Shown piece by piece: positions 8,815 through 17,519 of a DNA stretch of 64,000 nucleotides. The notes beneath the pieces were generated by a model. It saw only the letters and a program-made list of their open reading frames with translations. It had not been told where the DNA came from and made no database searches. Source of the stretch: Umboniibacter marinipuniceus (GTDB taxonomy: Bacteria > Pseudomonadota > Gammaproteobacteria > Pseudomonadales > DSM-25080); contig NZ_REFJ01000001.1 of NCBI RefSeq assembly GCF_003688415.1, forward strand, positions 230,645 through 294,644, written 5' to 3'. Every line of letters starts with the position of its first letter. The stretch's first letter is position 1. The position numbers and the translations under genes are program-made.

Positions 8815-8846
8815 AAAAAAAATGAGCTCGAGTAGCCTCGAGCTCA
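8815..8846 (-). terminator. Intrinsic terminator of the minus-strand MFS unit
   Basis: Perfect ten-bp stem TGAGCTCGAG / CTCGAGCTCA (8823-8846) with a four-base loop, next to eight A on the plus strand. Read on the minus strand this is a hairpin followed by eight U, 57 bp beyond the MFS stop. Confidence 0.85.
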
Positions 8847-8902
8847 AAAGGAAGCGTCAAAAGTGTGTACGAAGCGCTTTTGACACGCGGGGTTAGGGGC
8901 CG

Positions 8903-10195
8903 CTAGTGCTTAAGCGGTTCGATCTTGGGAATCAAAATAAGTACGGACAACATGGCAACAATGGCTAATGAAGCGCCAATAATAAATGCTGGGGTGTAGT
9001 TGCCGTTAGCCGTTAATATTGGCACCAATGAAGTAAGACCTACAGCGCCAAGCTTGGCAGCCATGCCCGAAATTCCGGCTAAAGTACCAACAGCTTTCTT
9101 ACCTAGCAGATCACTTGGTAAGGTTTGAACGTTGCCGATAGCGGTTTGAAATCCGAAAAGAATCACTGCCATGATCAGAACAGCATTAATTGCAGAGCCA
9201 GGGCTGGCCATAGCTAAGAGCGCTGGCAACATGATTAAGCAACCAAGACTAATAACTGTCTTTCTTGTCTTATTCACATCCCAACCAGCTTTTAAGCGGT
9301 TTTGCGCGAAGAGGCCGCCAAACCAAGCTCCGAACATGGCTCCTACATAAGGAACCCAGCCGTAAATGCCAATGGCCTTAACATCCATTCCGTAGACTTC
9401 GTTTAGATAGATTGGGATCCAGAAAACGAATAGCCACCAGATAGGGTCAATTGCCGCAGAGGAAATGATGACTCCCCAGCTTTGCTTTCGCTTAAGCAGT
9501 TCACCAGTTGACGGATTGTATTCCTCAACCAGCTCGCCATTAATACTCTCCTCGGTACGCTGACCAGTGAGGATGTACTCTCGTTCTTCGGCAGTAATCC
9601 ATGGATGAGATCCGGGCGGAGATTTGACAAGGATGACCCATGGTATAACCCAAAGGAAGCCGAGAAGACCAACGATTACGAAGACTAACTGCCAGCTAAA
9701 ATATACGGTCAGGACTGCAATCAAAGGAATGGCAACAATGCCACCGATGGCAGCCCCCGAATTGAAGATGCCCTGGGCTAAGGCTCGTTCTTTGGTAGGA
9801 AACCACTCGGCATTGGCTTTGGCCGCGCCAGGCCAGTTACCGGCTTCAGCTACACCAAGTACAGATCTCATGATACTTAGGCTCAGAACGCCCTGTGCAA
9901 AGGCGTGGGCTATGGTGGCTAAAGACCAGACACCAATCGACAAGACAAAGCCTAATCGCGTTCCAATCCAATCAAAGACCTTGCCGAAAATTGCTTGGCC
10001 GAAGGCATATGAAAAAACGAAGACGATCGAAATGTTAGCGTAAATTTGCTTTCGCTCAAACGAAGATTCGTTAGGGAAGAGCTCTTCAACGATGTCTGGC
10101 CATAGGACGCTTAGCGCCTGACGGTCAATGTAGTTAATGATGGTTGCAATGGCGATGAGCGCAATGACCCACCACCTGATTCCCATAATCTTCAT
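8903..10195 (-). CDS. MFS hexuronate-type transporter (ACS family), alginate locus
   Basis: Inner-membrane carrier of 430 residues with about twelve helices, of the anion:cation symporter (ExuT-like) branch of the MFS. The N-terminal signature INYIDRQALSVLWPDI and the helix-4/5 motif GVAEAGNWPGAAKANAEWFP are typical of ExuT/GudP-type permeases. It follows kdgF by one base, so the two are co-translated. The likely cargo is the alginate-derived unsaturated monouronate or DEH, assigned from kdgF and the nearby lyases. A perfect terminator hairpin follows. Confidence 0.87.
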   Translation of the reverse strand: MKIMGIRWWVIALIAIATIINYIDRQALSVLWPDIVEELFPNESSFERKQIYANISIVFVFSYAFGQAIFGKVFDWIGTRLGFVLSIGVWSLATIAHAFAQGVLSLSIMRSVLGVAEAGNWPGAAKANAEWFPTKERALAQGIFNSGAAIGGIVAIPLIAVLTVYFSWQLVFVIVGLLGFLWVIPWVILVKSPPGSHPWITAEEREYILTGQRTEESINGELVEEYNPSTGELLKRKQSWGVIISSAAIDPIWWLFVFWIPIYLNEVYGMDVKAIGIYGWVPYVGAMFGAWFGGLFAQNRLKAGWDVNKTRKTVISLGCLIMLPALLAMASPGSAINAVLIMAVILFGFQTAIGNVQTLPSDLLGKKAVGTLAGISGMAAKLGAVGLTSLVPILTANGNYTPAFIIGASLAIVAMLSVLILIPKIEPLKH

Positions 10196-10196
10196 G

Positions 10197-10547
10197 CTAA
10201 GATCCCTCGATGAAATCGCTTCTTACCGGGCTAAAGGTATCAATTAGAATTCCGCCGGTCGGGCTGATTGCTCCGTGCTCGACATGGGGAGGTATCAGGC
10301 AGCTATCGCCTTTACGTAGAACGCGGATCTCTCCGTCAATATTGAAATGAAATTCACCCTCTTCCACGTAGGTTACCTGTGAGTGGCGATGCTTGTGGGT
10401 ATAGCCCTCAGCGCCCTCAGCAAACCAAACCTTAACGGCCATCAACTCATGGTTGTAACCCAGAATCTGGCGCTTTAGGCCACCACCTAGGTCTTCTACT
10501 TCGCTGGTCGCTGCGAAAATAAAGTGTTCGCTCTGCACTTTAGTCAT
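10197..10547 (-). CDS. kdgF: Cupin protein, uronate ketonisation
   Basis: Small cupin of 116 residues resembling KdgF, which converts 4,5-unsaturated monouronates from alginate or pectin lyases into the linear ketonised form (DEH or DKI) used by the reductase. A His/Gln metal cluster HKHRHSQ at 51-57 and a second strand with PPHVEHG (His88, His91) are visible. It lies between the beta-hydroxyacid dehydrogenase (38 bp) and the MFS gene (one base). Together with PL6 and PL17 lyases this supports the role, although small cupins are easily over-assigned. Confidence 0.85.
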   Translation of the reverse strand: MTKVQSEHFIFAATSEVEDLGGGLKRQILGYNHELMAVKVWFAEGAEGYTHKHRHSQVTYVEEGEFHFNIDGEIRVLRKGDSCLIPPHVEHGAISPTGGILIDTFSPVRSDFIEGS

Positions 10548-10585
10548 TGATCTTCCTCGCTGAAAAATTCGTTGACGAATATTGC

Positions 10586-11464
10586 TTACTTATTAAGCGT
10601 ACGAAAGTAATCGAAGATCTCAGGAACATTGCCGCTCCCCATGCCTTGCTCTACGGCGACCTGTAGGTAACTAGAGGCTCCGCTAGCAATCTTTGATTCC
10701 GTATCAAGGTCTTCAAGCATTGCTAAGAAGTAGCCGAGGTCCTTGTTGGCGTTGGCGATTGAGAAACCTAGGTCGCTAACGCCATCAACTGCGTAGTTCT
10801 TGCAGAATTGCATAAATGGGGAGTTTGACGGGCCTGCGGACATGATGTCGAAAAGTTGTTGTCCGTCTACGCCTGCTCGTTCAGCAACAGCGAACGCTTG
10901 AGACATCGCGCACACCGTCGTCATGCCCATGAAGTTATTGATGAGTTTGGTGGTGTGTCCAGCGCCCAATGGGCCAAGATGGAAAACGTTCTCACCTTGA
11001 TCTTTTAATATCGGTAGTGCGCGTTCGTAAACCGCTAGGTCACCAGCCGCCATAATATTCAATAGGCCGTCTTTTGCGTGAGCCGGTGTTCGGCCAAGTG
11101 GCGCGTCAATCATGTCAGCGCCTTTGGCTTTGATGTCGGCGCCGATTCGGCGTGTTGAGGATGGTACTGAGGTGCCGTAATCAATCACGATGGTCCCGCT
11201 TTGAATACCCGCCAGAATGCCATCATCGGCGTACATCACTTTCTCTACGATGGTTGACGTAGTTAGGCAAAGCATAATGATGTCACTCTTTTCGGCGAGT
11301 TCTTTCGCCGATGACATGGCCGAAGCGCCTCGAGCGACGCAGACGCCAACCGCTTCTGGGTTGAGGTCTAAAACGTTAACGCTGTAGTTTTTGCGTTGTA
11401 AGTTTTCAACCATGTTTCCGCCCATAAGCCCGAGGCCAATGAAGCCAATAGTAGGTTGTGACAT
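10586..11464 (-). CDS. Beta-hydroxyacid dehydrogenase (3-HIBDH family), probable uronate reductase
   Basis: Cytoplasmic NAD(P)-dependent enzyme of 292 residues. The N-terminal Rossmann motif GFIGLGLMGGNM (7-18) and the catalytic Lys173 within GHTTKLINNF identify the 3-hydroxyisobutyrate/tartronate-semialdehyde reductase family. As first gene of the unit with kdgF and the MFS carrier, it may reduce DEH to 2-keto-3-deoxygluconate. The second alginate unit carries an SDR that could do the same step, so which enzyme is the main DEH reductase is open. A TTGGT-type operator candidate lies about 200 bp upstream. Confidence 0.8.
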   Translation of the reverse strand: MSQPTIGFIGLGLMGGNMVENLQRKNYSVNVLDLNPEAVGVCVARGASAMSSAKELAEKSDIIMLCLTTSTIVEKVMYADDGILAGIQSGTIVIDYGTSVPSSTRRIGADIKAKGADMIDAPLGRTPAHAKDGLLNIMAAGDLAVYERALPILKDQGENVFHLGPLGAGHTTKLINNFMGMTTVCAMSQAFAVAERAGVDGQQLFDIMSAGPSNSPFMQFCKNYAVDGVSDLGFSIANANKDLGYFLAMLEDLDTESKIASGASSYLQVAVEQGMGSGNVPEIFDYFRTLNK

Positions 11465-11658
11465 AAATATCTCCTTGAATAAAACGTAGGTTGTTAACCG
11501 TTAAGCCGAGTTGGGAAGCTTGCAGCTAAACAGTGAGCAATGAATAAGTGTCTTGATAATGTGTAGTTGAAATAAACAATTATAGTTATTAATTATGGGC
11601 TCTATCAAAACAATTTGTTAGATCAATGTCAATAAGGATTGTCGGTTGAATTTAACTT

Positions 11659-11673
11659 ATTGGTCTTACCATT
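11659..11673. promoter_or_regulatory. TTGGT-type operator candidate (alginate GntR)
   Basis: ATTGGTCTTACCATT contains TGGT-CTT-ACCA, a FadR-subfamily GntR-like palindrome. It lies 195 bp before the minus-strand dehydrogenase start. Related elements occur in the other alginate promoter gaps and before the GntR gene. Confidence 0.5.
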
Positions 11674-11857
11674 AGTCTGATGTGAGGCGTACTTGCGAAT
11701 CGTATTCTTGTGTAGCTGGTTATGGGTCGAACTCCAGCGGGACGGGGTGAGCCTGCGCTTGAACAGCTAGCTAATTGCGTTTTACGCCCTTTTATTAGGC
11801 TTCTTAGCTCTATTTTAATGTAGCGGCACGATCGTTACTCGGTCGGTTGCTTTGCTT

Positions 11858-11870
11858 TTGGTAAAGCCAA
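11858..11870. promoter_or_regulatory. TTGGTAAAGCCAA palindrome
   Basis: Semi-palindrome TTGG-N5-CCAA, 150 bp before the TonB receptor start. The gap before the other alginate TonB receptor has TTGGTAATGCCAA, differing at one base. Confidence 0.45.
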
Positions 11871-11917
11871 AAAGCGATTTATGTTCGGTTTTGATCTGAT
11901 TTAATGTAGTACCAAAA

Positions 11918-11930
11918 TATTTGACCAATT
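11918..11930. promoter_or_regulatory. Operator candidate before alginate TonB receptor
   Basis: TATTTGACCAATT; its reverse complement AATTGGTCAAATA matches the AATTGGTCATACA element before the GntR gene and in the PL6/receptor gap. About 90 bp before the receptor start. Confidence 0.45.
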
Positions 11931-12020
11931 ATTGTCGAAGTGATATTAGTTAATAAGGTTACTGCTGTACCTTGTGCCTAATACAATAAATATCAGAAAA
12001 TAATTTTGGGACTAAATACG

Positions 12021-14969
12021 ATGAAGAAATTTAATATTTCGCCGCTAGCGTTAGCGGTGTTGTCCGCGAGTACATCTGGTCTTCTCTATGCTCAAGATCA
12101 AAACGAGCAACCCACCGCGAACCCAGAGGTCATTGAAGAAGTTCACGTGATGGGGATACGCGCGTCGCTTGACAGTGCGTTGAAAGCGAAGCGTGAAACC
12201 GCCAATCTTACTGAGTTCATTCAGTCGGAAGATATTGGTAAGCTACCTGATCAAAACCTTGCAGAGGTTCTTGAGAATATTACAGGTATTCAAATTACAC
12301 GTTCGGCCGGTGTGGGTACCGGCGTCCAGATTCGTGGTACCAATGCTAACCGTACTGAAATCAATGGTATTTCAACGGTGGGCTCAGGATCAGGGCGAGG
12401 CGGTATTAACTTCGAAGACGTTTCAGCGTCAATAATCTCAGGTGTTGAGGTCACTAAAGCTCCGGATGCTACAACCATCGAGGGCTCGGTTGGCGGTACT
12501 ATCAACTTAACCACTATTCGACCGCTTGAGCTAAGTGAAATGCTTGGTGCTGTGAGTGTACAGGGCGAAGATAGCAGTCTTTCTCCCGATGGCATTACGC
12601 CTCGTGTCTCAGGAACGTGGGGCGATAATTGGTCTACCGATGCGGGTGATTTTGGATTCGTAATCAGTGGAAGCTACGCAGAGCAGGATGTAACGGCTTT
12701 CCGTCCTCGAGTGGATCGTGACAATATTGTTCGCTCCGATAGCGGTGCGGCGAGCGCACAAGCTTTTGATTTTCTCCCTATCCAGTTCTTGAACCAGGAC
12801 TATGATAACTATGAGTACGAAACTCAGAACTATGTAACAACCTTTGAGTGGGCCCCAAACGACAATACGAAGTTTTGGGTTGATGGGGTGTTTAATCGTC
12901 AAGATCGAAAGGAAGAAAGCTCTCGAGTTCAAGCATCCGGTGTAAGTGGCCTTCGAAACATTTCAATTCCATCCTCGTTTGAAGAAGTTAACTTCGGCAC
13001 GCTGGACGGTGTTGACCTAGGTTCTATCATGGCTGCTCAAGTGGGTGTTCTCCCAGTAGAGGCGGACGGTAGTGACCCGAATCTACGATTCTCTAGTGAT
13101 ACGAACTCTCGAATCACAGACAGCGATATCTTTAGCGTTGGTGGAGAGTGGCAAGGCGATCGCTTGACCGCTCGTGCGGAAATTTCGTCGTCACGTTCCA
13201 CCTCAACGTCGCCACGAATTAACACGACATTGAACTTTATCAACCCCAATGCCGCGCTTAATTCATCAAACGAGAACGGCACCCCGTTTGAGTACGACCT
13301 GCGTGGTGGTTCTTTGGCCTTTGGTATCGCATCAGGCGAAGCAAATGCCCCATCAGCCGCGGAACTCCTAGATCCAGCTAACGTCGTACTTCGTGATGTA
13401 CAAATCGGTCGTGATGAGTTTAAGAACCAAGAAGATGCGTTACGACTTGATTTTAGCTATGACCTCGATATGAACTTCATTAAATGGATTGACGTTGGCT
13501 GGAGATACAATAAGACCAGCAGCACTACAGATGAAGTAAGGTCTTCAGTTGGTCTGCGATCAATGGCCGACTCTCCTTCAGGTAGTTTATTCGAAGACCT
13601 ACTCGTTGCAGGGCCTAACAATTTTGGTGACGCTGATGGAAGAAGTCTCTTTGTGAAGGACTTCTTAGTTATCGATCCAGAACTTGTTGCTTCAAACCCA
13701 GATTATGTCTTAGACACCTTGAACGCGGCGATTACTGCGCACGGCGGCTCGCGTCCAATTGACCAGCCTACCTCAAGTGTTGATGCATTCTTTGATATCG
13801 ACGAAGAGACGAACGCGCTCTACGCCCAAGCGAACTTCGAGCAGGGAATTTTCTCCGGTAATTTTGGCGTTCGCTATGTTCAAACTGATCTAACGTCAGT
13901 GGGTAATAGCGTTACGAAAGATGCTAATGGTAATGATGTCGTCACGCGAGAAAGTCAGACTGCAGATTATAGTTTCTTACTGCCGCGCGTGAATATCGTT
14001 GCAGCATTGAGTGATGACTTGCTTCTCCGTGGTGCATGGAGCAAGGATGTTCGCCGTCCTGACTTCAATGACCTGTCTACCTCAGTGACCTACAGCACAA
14101 GCCCGAATCCGGCGGTCGCTATCGGCAACCCAGCGCTTAATCCTGAGAAGGTGACGAGCTTTGACTTGAGTGCAGAATGGTACTTTGCCGAATCAAGTGT
14201 GGTTAGTATCGGATATTTCCATAAGACTCGGACAGGCTTGTTCGTAGGTCAGCAAGATGATCCTTATGAGGACCCAAACACTGGCTACCGAGATATAATT
14301 GGTCCGGATTGTGAGCAAGGGGGTATCTGGAATCCAATTGCAGATACTAACGTATTCGCCCCAACACCCGGCGTTGGTGTTTGTGTGCCGAAAGCTACAA
14401 CTATCAATGACAATGGCGAAACAACTCAGCAGGGTATTGAGCTGGCGTTCCAGTATGACTTAGCAGGCTTCGAACAGGAGTTGGGTTGGGCATCAGGCTT
14501 CGGAATTGTAGCAAACTATACCATGCAAGAGTTTGATGGCGGTAAAGCGGTTGATACGGCTACCAGTCGTGCGCAGTCAGTTTTCGATCGCACAGCGCCC
14601 AATGCAGGTCAGATAACAGCGGTACAGTCGTTAATTGATTTGTCCGAGAATGCCTATAACTTCACGCTGTATTATGAAAAGTATGACCTTTCTGCTCGAA
14701 TGCGATACACCTGGCGCGAGGCATATCGTTCAACTGACTTCGGTAGTACCTCTAGTTTCCCTTGGGGCTTCCCAGTGGTTCAAGAAGATCGCGGTCAGCT
14801 TAATGCAAGCGTGAACTATGATGTCACCGATCAGCTCAGCGTAGCGTTGGAAGGGATCAACCTCACCGAATCTGACGTTCGTCAGTCATGTGTCAACGAG
14901 GGAGCACTTAACTGTTTCCAGGGCCTGACAGATCGGCGCGTAACCTTTGGCGCTAGTTACAAGTTCTAA
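12021..14969 (+). CDS. TonB-dependent receptor, alginate locus (first)
   Basis: Outer-membrane receptor of about 982 residues, probably for alginate oligosaccharides. The signal peptide runs to about residue 25 (KKFNISPLALAVLSAS...YAQD), followed by a TonB-box-like EEVHVMGIRAS, a plug with DQNLAEVLENITGIQ and VQIRG, and a barrel ending FGASYKF. The frame opens at a TTG (12006), but the ATG at 12021 with GGGA about ten bases upstream is the better start. Operator candidates upstream and divergent kdgF and dehydrogenase genes link it to alginate. Substrate is inferred. Confidence 0.88.
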   Translation: MKKFNISPLALAVLSASTSGLLYAQDQNEQPTANPEVIEEVHVMGIRASLDSALKAKRETANLTEFIQSEDIGKLPDQNLAEVLENITGIQITRSAGVGTGVQIRGTNANRTEINGISTVGSGSGRGGINFEDVSASIISGVEVTKAPDATTIEGSVGGTINLTTIRPLELSEMLGAVSVQGEDSSLSPDGITPRVSGTWGDNWSTDAGDFGFVISGSYAEQDVTAFRPRVDRDNIVRSDSGAASAQAFDFLPIQFLNQDYDNYEYETQNYVTTFEWAPNDNTKFWVDGVFNRQDRKEESSRVQASGVSGLRNISIPSSFEEVNFGTLDGVDLGSIMAAQVGVLPVEADGSDPNLRFSSDTNSRITDSDIFSVGGEWQGDRLTARAEISSSRSTSTSPRINTTLNFINPNAALNSSNENGTPFEYDLRGGSLAFGIASGEANAPSAAELLDPANVVLRDVQIGRDEFKNQEDALRLDFSYDLDMNFIKWIDVGWRYNKTSSTTDEVRSSVGLRSMADSPSGSLFEDLLVAGPNNFGDADGRSLFVKDFLVIDPELVASNPDYVLDTLNAAITAHGGSRPIDQPTSSVDAFFDIDEETNALYAQANFEQGIFSGNFGVRYVQTDLTSVGNSVTKDANGNDVVTRESQTADYSFLLPRVNIVAALSDDLLLRGAWSKDVRRPDFNDLSTSVTYSTSPNPAVAIGNPALNPEKVTSFDLSAEWYFAESSVVSIGYFHKTRTGLFVGQQDDPYEDPNTGYRDIIGPDCEQGGIWNPIADTNVFAPTPGVGVCVPKATTINDNGETTQQGIELAFQYDLAGFEQELGWASGFGIVANYTMQEFDGGKAVDTATSRAQSVFDRTAPNAGQITAVQSLIDLSENAYNFTLYYEKYDLSARMRYTWREAYRSTDFGSTSSFPWGFPVVQEDRGQLNASVNYDVTDQLSVALEGINLTESDVRQSCVNEGALNCFQGLTDRRVTFGASYKF

Positions 14970-15060
14970 ATAACTAGCAGTTATCGCTAGGGTCTCAATC
15001 TTGAGGCCTTAGCCTTAATGCGCTTAGAAAGCGCTAGAGCAAGTACGTTTTTAGGTTGTC

Positions 15061-15089
15061 AATTGGTCATACAGCTTGTATGATCAATT
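15061..15089. promoter_or_regulatory. Inverted operator before the GntR gene (autoregulation)
   Basis: Arms AATTGGTCATACA (15061-15073) and TGTATGATCAATT (15077-15089) form an inverted repeat with one mismatch, 29 bp before the GntR start. A site here suggests autoregulation. Confidence 0.6.
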
Positions 15090-15118
15090 GTTTCCCAGTG
15101 TTCACTGAAGGATAGATG

Positions 15119-15883
15119 ATGACCCAGTCAAGAGCAGCAACCAGCCAAAGACTTTACCAGCGTGTTGTAGCGGAAATCGAGCGAGGGCTCGACGAGGGGC
15201 TCTACCCTATTGGTAGTCGCTTGCCAACTGAAAGGGAATTGGCGGCGGACCTCAACGTTAGTCGGCCAACCATTCGAGAGGCTATGATTGCCCTAGAGGT
15301 TAAAGGCCGAGTGGTAGTCAAGATGGGGTCAGGCGTTTATGTTATTGAGCCAGCCTCAGCACCTTTATCGGCAACGAAATTTAGCCCGTTTGAGGTAACC
15401 GAGGCCCGAGTTGTATTAGAAGGCGAAGCGGCGGCGTTAGCGGCTGTTATGATTTCGGAAGGCGAAGTAGAAGCGCTTCGTGAAGTCTATCAAGAGATGG
15501 TTGATGAAAATGATCGTGGCGACCTGACTTCAGAAGTCGCGGATTTAAAGTTCCACCTAATTATTGCTAAAGCCACCAACAATCGTTGGCTTTTAGAAAG
15601 CATCGATAGCCTCCTAAAGATCCAGCAACAGAGTCCAGAAATTTTAGAGGCTCACAAGTCGGTTTGTAAGCAAGATGGAGCTACTCGACTAAAAGAACAT
15701 ATGGCAATTATTAAAGCGATGGAGCAGCGAGACCCTTCGGCAGCTAGGAAGGCTATGCGATCTCACTTCGCTCGAGGTTTAAAAGCTATGCACGATGTCT
15801 CGGAAGCTCAGGAAGTTGAACGAGTTAGAAAAGAAGTTATGGCTCGACGACAACGATTCTCTGTCAATAGTTTATTCGACTAG
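15119..15883 (+). CDS. GntR-family regulator, FadR subfamily, alginate locus
   Basis: Transcription factor of about 254 residues. The N-terminal winged helix carries the GntR signature (GSRLPTERELAADLNVSR, then RPTIREAMIALE), and a C-terminal all-helical FCD ligand domain follows from about residue 85. The usual ligand for neighbours of this kind is KDG or a related keto-deoxy sugar acid; here that is inference. Two ATG codons (15116 and 15119) are adjacent. It stands between the alginate TonB receptor and the convergent lyase/kinase/aldolase unit, and an inverted operator candidate lies just upstream. Confidence 0.87.
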   Translation: MTQSRAATSQRLYQRVVAEIERGLDEGLYPIGSRLPTERELAADLNVSRPTIREAMIALEVKGRVVVKMGSGVYVIEPASAPLSATKFSPFEVTEARVVLEGEAAALAAVMISEGEVEALREVYQEMVDENDRGDLTSEVADLKFHLIIAKATNNRWLLESIDSLLKIQQQSPEILEAHKSVCKQDGATRLKEHMAIIKAMEQRDPSAARKAMRSHFARGLKAMHDVSEAQEVERVRKEVMARRQRFSVNSLFD

Positions 15884-15894
15884 TAATGATGACG

Positions 15895-15918
15895 AGGCGC
15901 GCCGCTAGTGACGCGCCT
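15895..15918. terminator. Hairpin between convergent GntR and eda genes
   Basis: Seven-bp stem AGGCGCG / CGCGCCT in the 47-bp gap between the two stop codons. There is no clear U-tract on either strand, so the termination role is tentative. Confidence 0.4.
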
Positions 15919-15930
15919 TAGTACTCTTCT

Positions 15931-16563
15931 TCAGCTAGCGACAGCGGCCTCGCTGGCTAGCCTTTGAATTTCACCCCAGTTCTTATTAGCAATCAATTCA
16001 TTCGAAACCATCCAGGTGCCACCTACGCACGGGACATTAGGAAGTGCTAGGTAATCTTTAGCATTACTCGGCGTGATTCCCCCGGTGGTGCAGAATGAAA
16101 GCTGTGAAAGTGGTCCCGCAATCGATTTGAGCAGCTTAATGCCACCGATGGCTTCCGCCGGAAATAGCTTCAAGTGCTTGAAACCTAACTGAGCTAGTTC
16201 CATTGCTTCGCTGACGGTAGAAACACCGGGAAGTGCAGGAATGTTCGCCGCTTTAATCGCTGCAGCGAGTTCTCGAGTAGTGCCGGGTGAGACAACGAAC
16301 TGCGACCCTGCGGCAATGGCTAGTTCTAGATCTTCAGGAGTGAGCACTGTTCCCGCGCCAACAATGGCGTCGGGAAAGGTAGATCTTAGTAGTCGAATGG
16401 CCTCCAGGCCTTGCTCGGTTCGGAGTGTTAGTTCTAGAACGGTAAGTCCGCCTTTAATCAGCGCGGTGCCGAGAGGAATTACATCTTCGAGATCATTGAT
16501 GACGATGACTGGAATAACCGGGCACTGCGCGGTGATCTCGGCGATGGTGTAGGATTGGCTCAT
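15931..16563 (-). CDS. eda: KDPG aldolase
   Basis: Cytoplasmic class I aldolase splitting 2-keto-3-deoxy-6-phosphogluconate into pyruvate and glyceraldehyde-3-phosphate, the last step of alginate monomer breakdown. Its 210 residues are the normal length. The catalytic Glu44 (VLELTLRT context) and Schiff-base Lys132 in LKLFPAEAIGG align with Glu45 and Lys133 of the E. coli enzyme. The start overlaps the kinase stop by four bases (ATGA). Last gene of the unit PL6-PL17-SDR-kinase-aldolase. Confidence 0.93.
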   Translation of the reverse strand: MSQSYTIAEITAQCPVIPVIVINDLEDVIPLGTALIKGGLTVLELTLRTEQGLEAIRLLRSTFPDAIVGAGTVLTPEDLELAIAAGSQFVVSPGTTRELAAAIKAANIPALPGVSTVSEAMELAQLGFKHLKLFPAEAIGGIKLLKSIAGPLSQLSFCTTGGITPSNAKDYLALPNVPCVGGTWMVSNELIANKNWGEIQRLASEAAVAS

Positions 16564-17519
16564 TTCTCAACTCCGTAGATTGATTTTGGAACAATTGCGC
16601 CTTTATGCATGACAACGTGGGCTGCCACTTGGTTAGCGTGCTTAGCCGCTTCTAGCGGATTTTCGCCTTGGATCCGCTGAGCGAGATACGCACCGTTAAA
16701 TGAGTCGCCAGCAGACGTTGTGTCAACGGGTTTTACAGGGGTCGTCGAGACAGCGATCCCTTTTTGAGTGCTTGGATCATAAATTGAGCAGCCTTTCTCG
16801 CCCAGCTTTAACACTACCTCGCTGACGCCACTAGCAAGCAGGCGCTCAGCAACATCTTCTTGGGTGCTACCCGGGTAGATCTTTTGTTCGTCGTCGAGTG
16901 TCGCGAGGGCGATGTCGACTTCCTTATAGAGGCGGTCATACCACAACCGAGTAGATGCTAAACTATCCCAAAGTTGCTGTCGGTAGTTGCCGTCAAATAC
17001 GACCAATCCCCCGGCTTTGCGGTAGTGCCCTAAACGTTCAATAATTTGTTCCTTGTCCTGATCACTTATGATGGCAAGTGAAATGCCGCTCAGAAAAACC
17101 AGGTCGAATTGCTCAAGCGCGGTGAAGACTCGGTTGATTTTCGTCTCGCTGTCGAACATTCGGCTTGCTGGAGAACCGCTTCGCCAATAGGTGAAACTTC
17201 GCTCACCATCACTGTCCGTTCTGATTGCATAGAGACCGGGCGCACTGCCTGGCTCTTGAGAAACGTATTGACAGTCAACCGCTTCTTCCTGCCAGCACGA
17301 CAGCATCCAATCACTGACAAAATCATCGCCTATTGAGGTGATGAAGGCGGGTGAAACCCCTTCGCGTGCCATGTAGATTGCGCAATTAAGTGTGTCTCCA
17401 CCGAAGGAGAGCTTTGCGTCACTACTCGCTTCGCCTGGCTGAAGACTGAGCTGACTTACTTCGGCCATGCATTCGCCGATAATGGCAATTTTTTTGTTTG
17501 TTTCTGCAAAGGTAATCAC
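16560..17519 (-). CDS. kdgK: 2-keto-3-deoxygluconate kinase (PfkB family)
   Basis: Cytoplasmic sugar kinase of 319 residues phosphorylating KDG to KDPG. PfkB features are a substrate-binding stretch GGDTLNCAIYMAREG (40-54) and the ATP/anion-hole motif DTTSAGDSFNGAY with catalytic Asp272. The start is GTG at 17519, overlapping the SDR stop as GTGA. Its place directly before the KDPG aldolase and after the SDR reductase completes the DEH-KDG-KDPG route. Confidence 0.92.
   Translation of the reverse strand: MITFAETNKKIAIIGECMAEVSQLSLQPGEASSDAKLSFGGDTLNCAIYMAREGVSPAFITSIGDDFVSDWMLSCWQEEAVDCQYVSQEPGSAPGLYAIRTDSDGERSFTYWRSGSPASRMFDSETKINRVFTALEQFDLVFLSGISLAIISDQDKEQIIERLGHYRKAGGLVVFDGNYRQQLWDSLASTRLWYDRLYKEVDIALATLDDEQKIYPGSTQEDVAERLLASGVSEVVLKLGEKGCSIYDPSTQKGIAVSTTPVKPVDTTSAGDSFNGAYLAQRIQGENPLEAAKHANQVAAHVVMHKGAIVPKSIYGVEK

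Larger units (their letters stand above)
8267..8902. other. 636-bp gap between nagP and the alginate MFS gene
   Basis: Convergent gap without a credible gene. It holds the nagP-side hairpins, the seven-base tandem repeat and the terminator of the minus-strand alginate unit. Bases 8611-8810 show nothing recognisable. A further inverted repeat, GTCAAAAG ... CTTTTGAC at about 8856-8886, lies close to the MFS stop. Confidence 0.7.
11465..12020. other. Divergent regulatory gap, alginate locus
   Basis: 556 bp between the dehydrogenase (minus) and a TonB receptor (plus). No gene is visible. It is AT-rich near the receptor and contains three operator-like elements at 11659, 11858 and 11918. Confidence 0.7.
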